From the NCBI GenBank assembly GCA_015065445.1, contig SVQF01000009.1:1-33444 (forward strand): DNA of 33,444 nt, given 5' to 3'. Each line of letters begins with the position of its first letter. Position 1 is the stretch's first letter. Positions 9,346 to 16,694 of the stretch are shown here, piece by piece. Both the position numbers and the translations under genes were made by a program. The notes below the pieces were generated by a model, which was given only the letters and a program-made list of their open reading frames with translations, did not search any database and had not been told where the DNA came from. Source of the DNA: Oscillospiraceae bacterium. Lineage in GTDB: Bacteria; Bacillota; Clostridia; Oscillospirales; Acutalibacteraceae.

Positions 9346-9953
9346 TGTTTCAGTACGAAAAGAAACTTCAGTATCCCGTAAACATCAAAAATCCAAATCC
9401 AATTTACGCTAAAATAATTATCTCTCAGTTTGGCGGTCCGGACGGTGAACTCGCCGCATCGCTCAGATATCTTTCGCAGCGGTATGCTATGCCGTATGCC
9501 GAACTTAAAGGACTTCTTACCGATATAGGCAACGAAGAACTCAATCATCTTGAAATGGTTGGTGCGATTGTGTATCAGCTCACACGCAATCTCTCGGACA
9601 AAGAGATTAAGGAGTCGGGATTCTACGACTACTTTGTTGACCACACAACGGGAGTATATCCCGTAAGTTCGTCGGGCGTTCCGTTTGATGCCTCATATAT
9701 CGCAAGCAAGGGCGACGTAATTGCCGACTTGCACGAAGATTTGGCGGCTGAGCAGAAGGCACGCACAACCTACGACAATATCCTTCGCCTTGTTGACGAC
9801 CCCGATATCAAAGAGCCAATCCGTTTTCTCCGTCAGCGTGAAATTGTACACTATCAGCGTTTTGGCGAAGGTTTACGCCTTGCAACAGATAAACTCGACA
9901 GCAAAAACTTTTACGCCTTCAATCCGTCCTTCGACATTAAATGTAATAAGTAA
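9345..9953 (+). CDS. cotJC: Spore coat protein CotJC / manganese catalase family
   Basis: ATG overlaps the cotJB stop (TAATG). MFQYEKKLQYPVNIKNPNPIYAKIIISQFGGPDGELAASLRYLSQRYAMPY ... IGNEELNHLEMVGAIVYQL. Confidence 0.93.
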   Translation: MFQYEKKLQYPVNIKNPNPIYAKIIISQFGGPDGELAASLRYLSQRYAMPYAELKGLLTDIGNEELNHLEMVGAIVYQLTRNLSDKEIKESGFYDYFVDHTTGVYPVSSSGVPFDASYIASKGDVIADLHEDLAAEQKARTTYDNILRLVDDPDIKEPIRFLRQREIVHYQRFGEGLRLATDKLDSKNFYAFNPSFDIKCNK

Positions 9954-9958
9954 CAAAC

Positions 9959-9990
9959 AAGGCTACCTTATACCTCAAGGTAGCCTTTTA
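9959..9990. terminator. Bidirectional terminator between convergent cotJ and TetR-led operons
   Basis: AAGGCTACCTT-ATACCTC-AAGGTAGCCTTTT. Confidence 0.8.
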
Positions 9991-10021
9991 AACTGTCTTA
10001 AATAGTTATACCATACCTGAC

Positions 10022-10606
10022 TTATCTGCTTTTGTAAAGCACAAGTTCGGGATTTTTGCCCTCAGCCCCGTAAGTGCAAATCAGAATAAAATCCATACTC
10101 GCAACCACTCCAAAACAACGCTCACCGCCGAATTCACATTCAAGTTGTGTGCCGAGATAGGTTGTGCCGTCGTCAAGAAATTTTGTTTTTATACCGCTCG
10201 GGAGCGGATATTCAAGGTTTACAAAACTCCCGACGAGTGCGTTAAGGCTTTCAACCTTCGGCATACCTTCTATTTGAAGTGCATTGATTTCCTTAATCAA
10301 CTGCTGTTTGAACTGTTCAAATTCGCCGTTGTCACTCAGTTCTTCGTAGCGTTTCCAGTAGTCGAGGGTTGGCAGAAGCTGCTTCATATACGCACGTGCC
10401 TGCTCCTCTGAAAACTCCTCGCTTACCATATGCTTTACGCAGACGTCAATCAGCGTATTCATATCGCTATAAGTGAATTTTCCGTCGGCATAGCACCACT
10501 TACAGTAGTTTTCGTTCGGTGTGCCGTCGGCGTTTCTTGCGATAATTTCAGCGTCCAACGGCATTCCGCAACACTGACAGATTCGCATTGTATTTTTATT
10601 ACTCAT
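10022..10606 (-). CDS. Zinc-ribbon protein (Zn_ribbon_2-like N-terminus) with C-terminal domain of unknown function
   Basis: MRICQCCGMPLDAEIIARNADGTPNENYCKWCYADGKFTYSDMNTLIDVCVKHM. Start chosen at ATG 10606, overlapping the upstream stop (ATGA). Confidence 0.8.
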   Translation of the reverse strand: MSNKNTMRICQCCGMPLDAEIIARNADGTPNENYCKWCYADGKFTYSDMNTLIDVCVKHMVSEEFSEEQARAYMKQLLPTLDYWKRYEELSDNGEFEQFKQQLIKEINALQIEGMPKVESLNALVGSFVNLEYPLPSGIKTKFLDDGTTYLGTQLECEFGGERCFGVVASMDFILICTYGAEGKNPELVLYKSR

Positions 10607-11115
10607 ATTAAACACTCCTTTTTATTTAACACTGTTGATAACAATTCTTGAACTGCGGCAATCACGGCTACTGCAAAAACAGGTATGACATAATATTTCA
10701 ATTCAACAAAACGCACTGCAAACGGAAGAGCAAACAGCAATATTCCCGTTACCTTGTTCATAACAGTATGCGTGACAACAAACCTTTTGAACATTACATA
10801 TCCGGAAACAATACTAATTGCCTTAATAATTGCAACAATTATTATTAATATATACATCCACACTTTGAAAGCCAAAATGGGAATCAGTTTTACAAGGCAA
10901 ACTGCAAAAAACATAAAGTCAGCTGCAGTGTCAAACCTTGCACCGAATTCACTTTCAGTCTTAGTTTTTCTTGCTGCTATTCCGTCAAATATATCTGATA
11001 ATCCTGCGGCAATGTATAGAACGTAAAACTCAACTGAAAGCGGAGAACAAAACAACAACAATATGGTGAATACTATTCTTAAAACAGTTATCACATTTGC
11101 TATATTTCTTTTCAT
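10603..11115 (-). CDS. CDP-alcohol phosphatidyltransferase family protein
   Basis: Canonical motif DGIAARKTKTESEFGARFDTAAD (DG-x2-AR-x8-G-x3-D-x3-D) and multiple TM helices. Confidence 0.9.
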   Translation of the reverse strand: MKRNIANVITVLRIVFTILLLFCSPLSVEFYVLYIAAGLSDIFDGIAARKTKTESEFGARFDTAADFMFFAVCLVKLIPILAFKVWMYILIIIVAIIKAISIVSGYVMFKRFVVTHTVMNKVTGILLFALPFAVRFVELKYYVIPVFAVAVIAAVQELLSTVLNKKECLI

Positions 11116-11133
11116 ATTTTTCCTGATGATTTA

Positions 11134-11505
11134 TCAAGATATTTTAACAGGAGTTCCGACTTCAATCAGATTTCCGTCAGGGTCATAAAACCGGACAACC
11201 TTCTGACCCCAGTTGTGCGTCATCAGTCGATTGACATATTCGATTTCGGGGTAGAGTTTTTCAAGCTTATTAACGAATTGTTCTATGTCTGATTCCTCAA
11301 AGTACAATTCGGAATGATTATTGTTTGGAATTGTCTTTGCTCCTATGAAGGCTTCCCAATAACCTGATTCCTGTAAATACAAATTATCAGTAAGTTCCAT
11401 ATTTCCTTCATTATCTTTAATCAGCTGAAGCCCAAAAACATCGCTATAAAAATTCAGTGCTTTTTTGCAATCTTTAACAACTATCAAAGTACCTTTGTAT
11501 TTCAT
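11134..11505 (-). CDS. VOC / glyoxalase-bleomycin resistance family protein
   Basis: MKYKGTLIVVKDCKKALNFYSDVFGLQLI ... VVRFYDPDGNLIEVGTP. GGAGGA just upstream of the chosen ATG. Confidence 0.9.
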   Translation of the reverse strand: MKYKGTLIVVKDCKKALNFYSDVFGLQLIKDNEGNMELTDNLYLQESGYWEAFIGAKTIPNNNHSELYFEESDIEQFVNKLEKLYPEIEYVNRLMTHNWGQKVVRFYDPDGNLIEVGTPVKIS

Positions 11506-11608
11506 ACTCTCCTCCACAACTCCCGATTTGTTGGTTTTGTTATATCTCACCGCATACAAACAGCACAGCCAGAAAAGTTCTTCAAAAAATACCGTCAGCG
11601 TTGTTTCG

Positions 11609-12292
11609 TCAAACGCTGCTGTTGACGATTTTGGCATATTCATTTTCGGGAATCATCGGCGAGCAGATTTCTGCAATCAGCGTTGGTTCGATTACACCCG
11701 TTTCGGCATACTGTCTGCCCGCCTTTTTCACAAGTGCCAGCCTCGGTTCTGTTACTATCGCAGCCTCGGGTGCGTTGAACATCGGGCTTTCAGGAACGGT
11801 GATAATTGTATGATTGTTAGGAAAACAGTTTTTAAATTGTGCCACTGCAGGCTCAAAGTTATGCTGACTGTTCGGAAAGCCGCATCCGCAGACCATAACA
11901 TATTTCAGATGCGAGTAATCTGCCTGACCGACATGCTCATATCTGTCGCCAACCTTCTGCATTGCCATACTTGAGAGAGGCAGCGTGCGGTCAAGCAGTG
12001 CCTTTAGCGGTGCAGGCATACCGTAGCAGTAAAGCGGAAAGCTGAAAATCAGCAAATCGCTTTCGAGTATTTCTTCAAGAATTGTACGCATATCGTCATC
12101 GTGAATACAGCTGCCGCCGTTTCTCATACATGAAAAACAGCCCGTGCAGTATTCAATGTGCCTGTCAATGACATCGACAATATGTACTTCATTATCATTT
12201 GTTTCATCCATCCCGGCAAGAAAGGCACGGGTGATGTGCATCGTATCGCTTTTATCCCTTTTAGGACTGCCGTTAAGCACCAAAATTTTCAA
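11609..12292 (-). CDS. Flavodoxin-fold NAD(P)H-dependent FMN reductase
   Basis: MKILVLNGSPKRDKSDTMHITRAFL, CTGCFSCM, DLLIFSFPLYCYGMPAPLKALLDR. Confidence 0.9.
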   Translation of the reverse strand: MKILVLNGSPKRDKSDTMHITRAFLAGMDETNDNEVHIVDVIDRHIEYCTGCFSCMRNGGSCIHDDDMRTILEEILESDLLIFSFPLYCYGMPAPLKALLDRTLPLSSMAMQKVGDRYEHVGQADYSHLKYVMVCGCGFPNSQHNFEPAVAQFKNCFPNNHTIITVPESPMFNAPEAAIVTEPRLALVKKAGRQYAETGVIEPTLIAEICSPMIPENEYAKIVNSSV

Positions 12293-12306
12293 AGTAATCT
12301 CCTCTG

Positions 12307-12957
12307 TTATTTATTGATAAACCGCTTCATTTCTTTTTCCAGCTGGTCAAAGACCCTTGCAATAAGATAGCCGTCTGCAATTGCGTGATTCATTCTGACG
12401 GTGACAGGCATCATCAGCCTGCCGTTTTCTTCTCTGTATTTACCCCAGTGAACAACGGGCGGAAAATACAGATAGCCGTCAGGCAGCTCCATATGCAGCG
12501 AGTCATACGACACCCAAGGAAGGTAGGATGCGTCAAACCAGTTCGGGTGACTTTCATCATAAACAGCCGGCTTGCTTGAAACTTTTGCCTTATCTATATC
12601 CGCCAGTATATTCTGATAAAAGGTCTGATAATCTTCATTGTATTCGCTGTATACAGGCGTGCAGGTTTCCGTTTCTTCACGGAACACATAGTGCGTCGGA
12701 TTTATCACATCGTAGCAGACAAGCTCATCCGTTTTATACCAATAATCCATTTTATAATCATCACGGGAATTCAACACTTTCGTCAGTATATAGAGAAAAT
12801 TGATATAAAATTTTGTGTTCGTTAGTTTTGAATACGCCGCAAAGTCCGTCACATCAAGCCTTGCCGTGATAGAGGTTGAACACTTGCAGTCCTCGGTAAA
12901 ACGGCGGTAGACATCCTTGCGGTAATAGGTGCTTTTATCAATTATTCTGTAATTCAT
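12307..12957 (-). CDS. Chloramphenicol acetyltransferase-like (CatA-type) acyltransferase
   Basis: MNYRIIDKSTYYRKDVYRRFTEDCKCSTSITARLDVT ... MPVTVRMNHAIADGYLIARVF (compare CAT HHxxxDG). Start at ATG 12957. Confidence 0.85.
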   Translation of the reverse strand: MNYRIIDKSTYYRKDVYRRFTEDCKCSTSITARLDVTDFAAYSKLTNTKFYINFLYILTKVLNSRDDYKMDYWYKTDELVCYDVINPTHYVFREETETCTPVYSEYNEDYQTFYQNILADIDKAKVSSKPAVYDESHPNWFDASYLPWVSYDSLHMELPDGYLYFPPVVHWGKYREENGRLMMPVTVRMNHAIADGYLIARVFDQLEKEMKRFINK

Positions 12958-14059
12958 TTTTCCATTCCTCTTTTGTGATGCAGGACATATGCTCCGTGCG
13001 TGTTTCGTTAAAAGCGGGAACAAATACATCGTCTTTTGTATACTGATACTTAAAGCCGACTTTTTCCTGCACACGCTTTGATTTTTCGTTGCCGTCATAG
13101 TGGCCGCACCAGACCTTGCTCATATTCAAATCCTCAAAGGCACGTCGCAGCATTTCTTTTGCCGCCTCAGGAATCAGACCCTGTCCCCAGAAGGGCTTGG
13201 CAATCCAGTAGCCGAGCTCACATTCATCGTTGCTTTTAAGATTGTTTACGGAAGAACCGCCAAGCATCAGCTCAATCGCACCGATTGGTTTACCGTCCTC
13301 TTTAAGACAAACAGCATACGCCTCGGGACCGCTAAATACATTCCGAATGATTTCAAGGCTTTCTTTCACACTTTTATGCGGTTTCCAGCCTGCGGCAGGA
13401 CCTACGTCGGGGTCACTTGCACAGATGTACAAATCCTCTGCGTCGCTCTCTTCCCAGCGGCGAAGAACCAGGCGTTTTGTATTTAGTGATGCAGGAGCGG
13501 TTTTGTAATACTTTTCTATCCCGCCGTAACCGACAATCAACTTATTTTCTCTTGTTTTACTAATAAAATGTTCAAGCCGCTTTGAAAACTCTTCGGGTCG
13601 CTTACGTGCTGCTTCAATATAAGCAATACGAATACGCTTATACGACTCGGAAAAACGGCAATAGTTATTCCACGCCGTTTCGTCTTTTTTTATTGCCGCA
13701 AGAATATCCTTCGGAAACACAAAGGGCTTTTCTATAAGCTCTCTAACGGAAACCTTTATTTTAGGATGAAGCATGTTATTTTCATAAAGCCGGATTAAAC
13801 GCTCAATATTTGGCTGTGAATAGCTGCTTCCTTTTCTTCTTGGCGTAAAGCGTCTTATATGATGCGTTTCATCAAGTGTTCCCGCTCTGCCGTCAATCCA
13901 GCCAAAGCATAATGCCTCCTCTACAGCGTCGTTATAAGAAACGCTTGTTTCGCCTGATGCCTTTGTGGGGAACACAAGCCATATTTCCTGCTCAGTTTCA
14001 AAGTGTTCGCTGAGCCATTTTCTCCAGACAATTCTGTCTTTTGCATAAAAAGTGTTCAT
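12938..14059 (-). CDS. Fusion: YdeI/OmpD-associated-like domain plus C-terminal GNAT N-acetyltransferase
   Basis: N-terminus WRKWLSEHFETEQEIWLVFPTKASGETSVSYNDAVEEALCFGWIDGRAGTLDETHHIRRFTPRRKGSSYSQPN. C-terminus LNTKRLVLRRWEESDAEDLYICASD ... CELGYWIAKPFWGQGLIPEAAKEMLRRAF. Confidence 0.88.
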   Translation of the reverse strand: MNTFYAKDRIVWRKWLSEHFETEQEIWLVFPTKASGETSVSYNDAVEEALCFGWIDGRAGTLDETHHIRRFTPRRKGSSYSQPNIERLIRLYENNMLHPKIKVSVRELIEKPFVFPKDILAAIKKDETAWNNYCRFSESYKRIRIAYIEAARKRPEEFSKRLEHFISKTRENKLIVGYGGIEKYYKTAPASLNTKRLVLRRWEESDAEDLYICASDPDVGPAAGWKPHKSVKESLEIIRNVFSGPEAYAVCLKEDGKPIGAIELMLGGSSVNNLKSNDECELGYWIAKPFWGQGLIPEAAKEMLRRAFEDLNMSKVWCGHYDGNEKSKRVQEKVGFKYQYTKDDVFVPAFNETRTEHMSCITKEEWKNELQNN

Positions 14060-14071
14060 ATTTTCTCCGCA

Positions 14072-14695
14072 TTACCTCTTAACAAGCTCTCTGAAAACAG
14101 CGTCCTTATCAAAATTGCCGTCGGGAAGACCGGGGATTTCTTTGTACGCTTTACAAATTGATACGCTGAACTCAGTAAACAGCGAACTGATTTCGGCATC
14201 TGTATAAGGGCATTCGCCCGTCACAATCAGCGTAGCAATGCTGTACGCTACAAGCCATAAATCACGGAAGTATTTATCCGCTGTGTTGCCGTCCATATTA
14301 TAAATTTTCATCAGCGATTTGCGAACTAACTCCTGTGATAATTTTAAACCTTCCATAGCACTGCCGTTTACACCGTCAGGCGGATTTAAAAACAAATATT
14401 TGTACAGCTGCGGTTCCTCTTTGGCAAAGCGAATATAGTTCTGTCCTACGCCAAGGAAGGGTATAGCGGCTGTTAATCCTTCTTTCACATAATTCCGATA
14501 AAGATTTTTGGTATAGTTATATACCTCTCTTTTCAGTTCGTCCACTGTATCAAAATACGTAAAAAGCGGACGTGATGATACACCGAGCACTGCACCAACC
14601 TCACGGGCGGTTACGGCATTTATACCTCTTTCTCTTGTAATATTAACAGCGGCTGCTATAATTTCTTCCTTTGAAAACTTAACCTTTGGCGGCAT
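14072..14695 (-). CDS. TetR/AcrR family transcriptional regulator
   Basis: FSKEEIIAAAVNITRERGINAVTAREVGAVLGVSSRPLFTYFDTVDELKREVY. ATG at 14695 after AAGGAG. Confidence 0.92.
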   Translation of the reverse strand: MPPKVKFSKEEIIAAAVNITRERGINAVTAREVGAVLGVSSRPLFTYFDTVDELKREVYNYTKNLYRNYVKEGLTAAIPFLGVGQNYIRFAKEEPQLYKYLFLNPPDGVNGSAMEGLKLSQELVRKSLMKIYNMDGNTADKYFRDLWLVAYSIATLIVTGECPYTDAEISSLFTEFSVSICKAYKEIPGLPDGNFDKDAVFRELVKR

Positions 14696-14714
14696 ATAAA
14701 ATCTCCTTATAATA

Positions 14715-14744
14715 TTGCAACAATCGTTATGCAACAAGCGTTGT
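14715..14744 (-). promoter_or_regulatory. Candidate TetR operator: two tandem CG(C/A)TTGTTGCA repeats at 14-nt period
   Basis: Minus strand ACAACGCTTGTTGCATAACGATTGTTGCAA, between the -10 box and the tetR start. Confidence 0.55.
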
Positions 14745-14752
14745 CTATAATG

Positions 14753-14781
14753 ATTATACTACGCTTATAATCACTTGTCAA
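14753..14781 (-). promoter_or_regulatory. Consensus SigA promoter TTGACA-N17-TATAAT driving tetR operon
   Basis: Minus strand TTGACA AGTGATTATAAGCGTAG TATAAT. Confidence 0.85.
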
Positions 14782-14844
14782 CTATACTTAAGCAAAAACT
14801 TTTACGTGTTCTATTAACTTTTGATATTAAATGTAATTAATAAA

Positions 14845-14880
14845 AAGGCTCGGAAAAATCCGAGCCTTATTCCGAGCCTT
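14845..14880 (-). terminator. Terminator with duplicated 5' arm
   Basis: Minus strand AAGGCTCGG-AAT-AAGGCTCGG-ATTTTT-CCGAGCCTTTTTATT. The first arm overlaps the stop codon of the upstream CDS. Confidence 0.8.
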
Positions 14881-15931
14881 ATATTACACAGTAAAAATTG
14901 CTCTCCCACGCAGGAATGTACTTGGAGTGCCTGAAGTAAATATTATAATCAGGGCATAGTTCAAGTACTTTAAGCGGCAGTGCAAACAAATCCTCATTCC
15001 TGTGGTACGCACATATATATAGCTTAGGGCGGTACTTTTTAACGGTCTTTTCAAGTCCGCAAAGTGCCTTCATCTCCGCACCTTCAATGTCCATTTTGAT
15101 AAAAGTGGGGGAGAGTTCAAGCGAGTCAACGTCAATCACGTCAACGCTGACTCCATCGGCAGAAAGTCTGGAGTTCCTGCCTGCCTTTTTTGCAAAAATC
15201 AGCGTGTCTTTCTTGTCCCACGCCCCCATATTAAGACAGGTTATGTCAAACAGTTCCTCGGTGTTTTTCAGCAGTTTTTTAAAATTTCTTTCGTCAGGTT
15301 CAAGTGCGGTTATGTAGTCATACTCGCCGCCCGTTGCCTCAAGAAATTCGGCAATAGTGTCGCCGTCATATGCACCGAGGTCAATGATGTTTTCGTGTGG
15401 GTTAAGATTTAAAATATCGCTGTAAACTTCATCCTTGTTACAAAATGAACGCAGCAGATATTTTATCTTTCCGCTCACTTTGTAATTAAGAATATCGGCA
15501 TAAACACGTCTGCTTTCGTCATCTGCAAGAAAATTATATACAAGGTCAAATTTATCCTCATTCTCTGCAATAAACTCACGGCAGAACAATCCGCCGCCTG
15601 CTACGGGAACATCGGGTGCAAATACAGTATGCTCGCTGTCAATTTTGCTTATCGTGTCAATCACGCTGTTAAGCCTCGAGGCAAAGCACAGTACAACGTT
15701 AAAGTCGTCGTACTTTTCATACACTTCGCTGTATTTCAGTACCTTGTAACCTTTAAAACTGTGGCCACGCACAAACTCGTCAGACGCAAAAATATCGGCA
15801 ACCTCTATTCCGTATCCGTCAAGTGTTGCCATAATCTTTTCAGCACCGAGTCCCATTCCGTAAAGAACAACGGGCTTGCCGTCGTTTTTAAGTGTGTCCC
15901 ACACATTTTGTTCTTTAATGAGTTCTGTCAT
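14879..15931 (-). CDS. FkbM family methyltransferase with N-terminal Rossmann-like domain
   Basis: NIIDLGAYDGDTIAEFLEATGG, ALEPDERNFKKL, FIKMDIEGAEMKALCGLE. N-terminal PVVLYGMGLGAEKIMATL. Confidence 0.88.
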   Translation of the reverse strand: MTELIKEQNVWDTLKNDGKPVVLYGMGLGAEKIMATLDGYGIEVADIFASDEFVRGHSFKGYKVLKYSEVYEKYDDFNVVLCFASRLNSVIDTISKIDSEHTVFAPDVPVAGGGLFCREFIAENEDKFDLVYNFLADDESRRVYADILNYKVSGKIKYLLRSFCNKDEVYSDILNLNPHENIIDLGAYDGDTIAEFLEATGGEYDYITALEPDERNFKKLLKNTEELFDITCLNMGAWDKKDTLIFAKKAGRNSRLSADGVSVDVIDVDSLELSPTFIKMDIEGAEMKALCGLEKTVKKYRPKLYICAYHRNEDLFALPLKVLELCPDYNIYFRHSKYIPAWESNFYCVI

Positions 15932-16692
15932 AGTTCAAATAATTTCTTTGCGTTTTCACTTGTAATGTCAAGAATTTCCTGTGCGTCCATATCAAGTACA
16001 TCGCCAATACGCTCAGCGATATGCGGAATATACGACGAGTCGTTTCGCTTACCTCTGTGCGGCACGGGTGCAAGATATGGGCAGTCAGTTTCAAGCACAA
16101 GGCGGTCAAGCGGAATATCTTTTACCACCTCAAGACTCTTTCGTGCGTTTTTAAAAGTAACAACGCCGTTAAGCCCGATGTACATACCGATTTTTATAAT
16201 TTCCCTTGCCATTTCCACGCTGCCCGAAAAACAGTGTAAAACGCCCTTCGGTTTGGTTTCTTTAAGTATGTCAAGCGTGTCGCCGTGAGCCTCTCTGTCG
16301 TGTACAATAACGGGCATATCAAGTCGTTTTGCAAGCAAAATCTGTTCTCTGAAAAAGTCCTTTTGCACATCTTTTGTGCTGCTCATCCAGTGATAGTCAA
16401 GTCCGATTTCACCGATTGCCACGCATTTTCTGTGTGCGGCAATTCTCTCAATATCCGCTAAATCACCAATGGTGTAGCCCTCTAAATTCTCGGGATGAAA
16501 ACCCGCCGCAAAGTACATAAAGCCAAACTTTTCGGCAAGTTCCATATTCGCTTTTGATGTAGGCGTGTCTACTCCGCAGGACACAACTGTGCAAACGCCT
16601 TTGTCCTCAATTGACGAGAGCAGTTCGATTCTGTCCTCATCAAACTGCCCGTCATCATAATGTGAATGTGTGTCAAATATATTTGTGTACAT
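15928..16692 (-). CDS. TatD family metal-dependent hydrolase/DNase
   Basis: IFDTHSHYDDGQFDEDR, AIGEIGLDYHW, PVIVHDREAHGDT, VLHCFSGS, LETDCPYLAPVPHRGKRN. Confidence 0.95.
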   Translation of the reverse strand: MYTNIFDTHSHYDDGQFDEDRIELLSSIEDKGVCTVVSCGVDTPTSKANMELAEKFGFMYFAAGFHPENLEGYTIGDLADIERIAAHRKCVAIGEIGLDYHWMSSTKDVQKDFFREQILLAKRLDMPVIVHDREAHGDTLDILKETKPKGVLHCFSGSVEMAREIIKIGMYIGLNGVVTFKNARKSLEVVKDIPLDRLVLETDCPYLAPVPHRGKRNDSSYIPHIAERIGDVLDMDAQEILDITSENAKKLFEL

Positions 16693-16694
16693 AA

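Noticed and set aside
10022-14781. TetR operon as a mobile element or phage cargo
   Set aside because: No integrase, transposase, terminal inverted repeats or target duplications are seen at its edges; horizontal origin would need compositional or phylogenetic tests.
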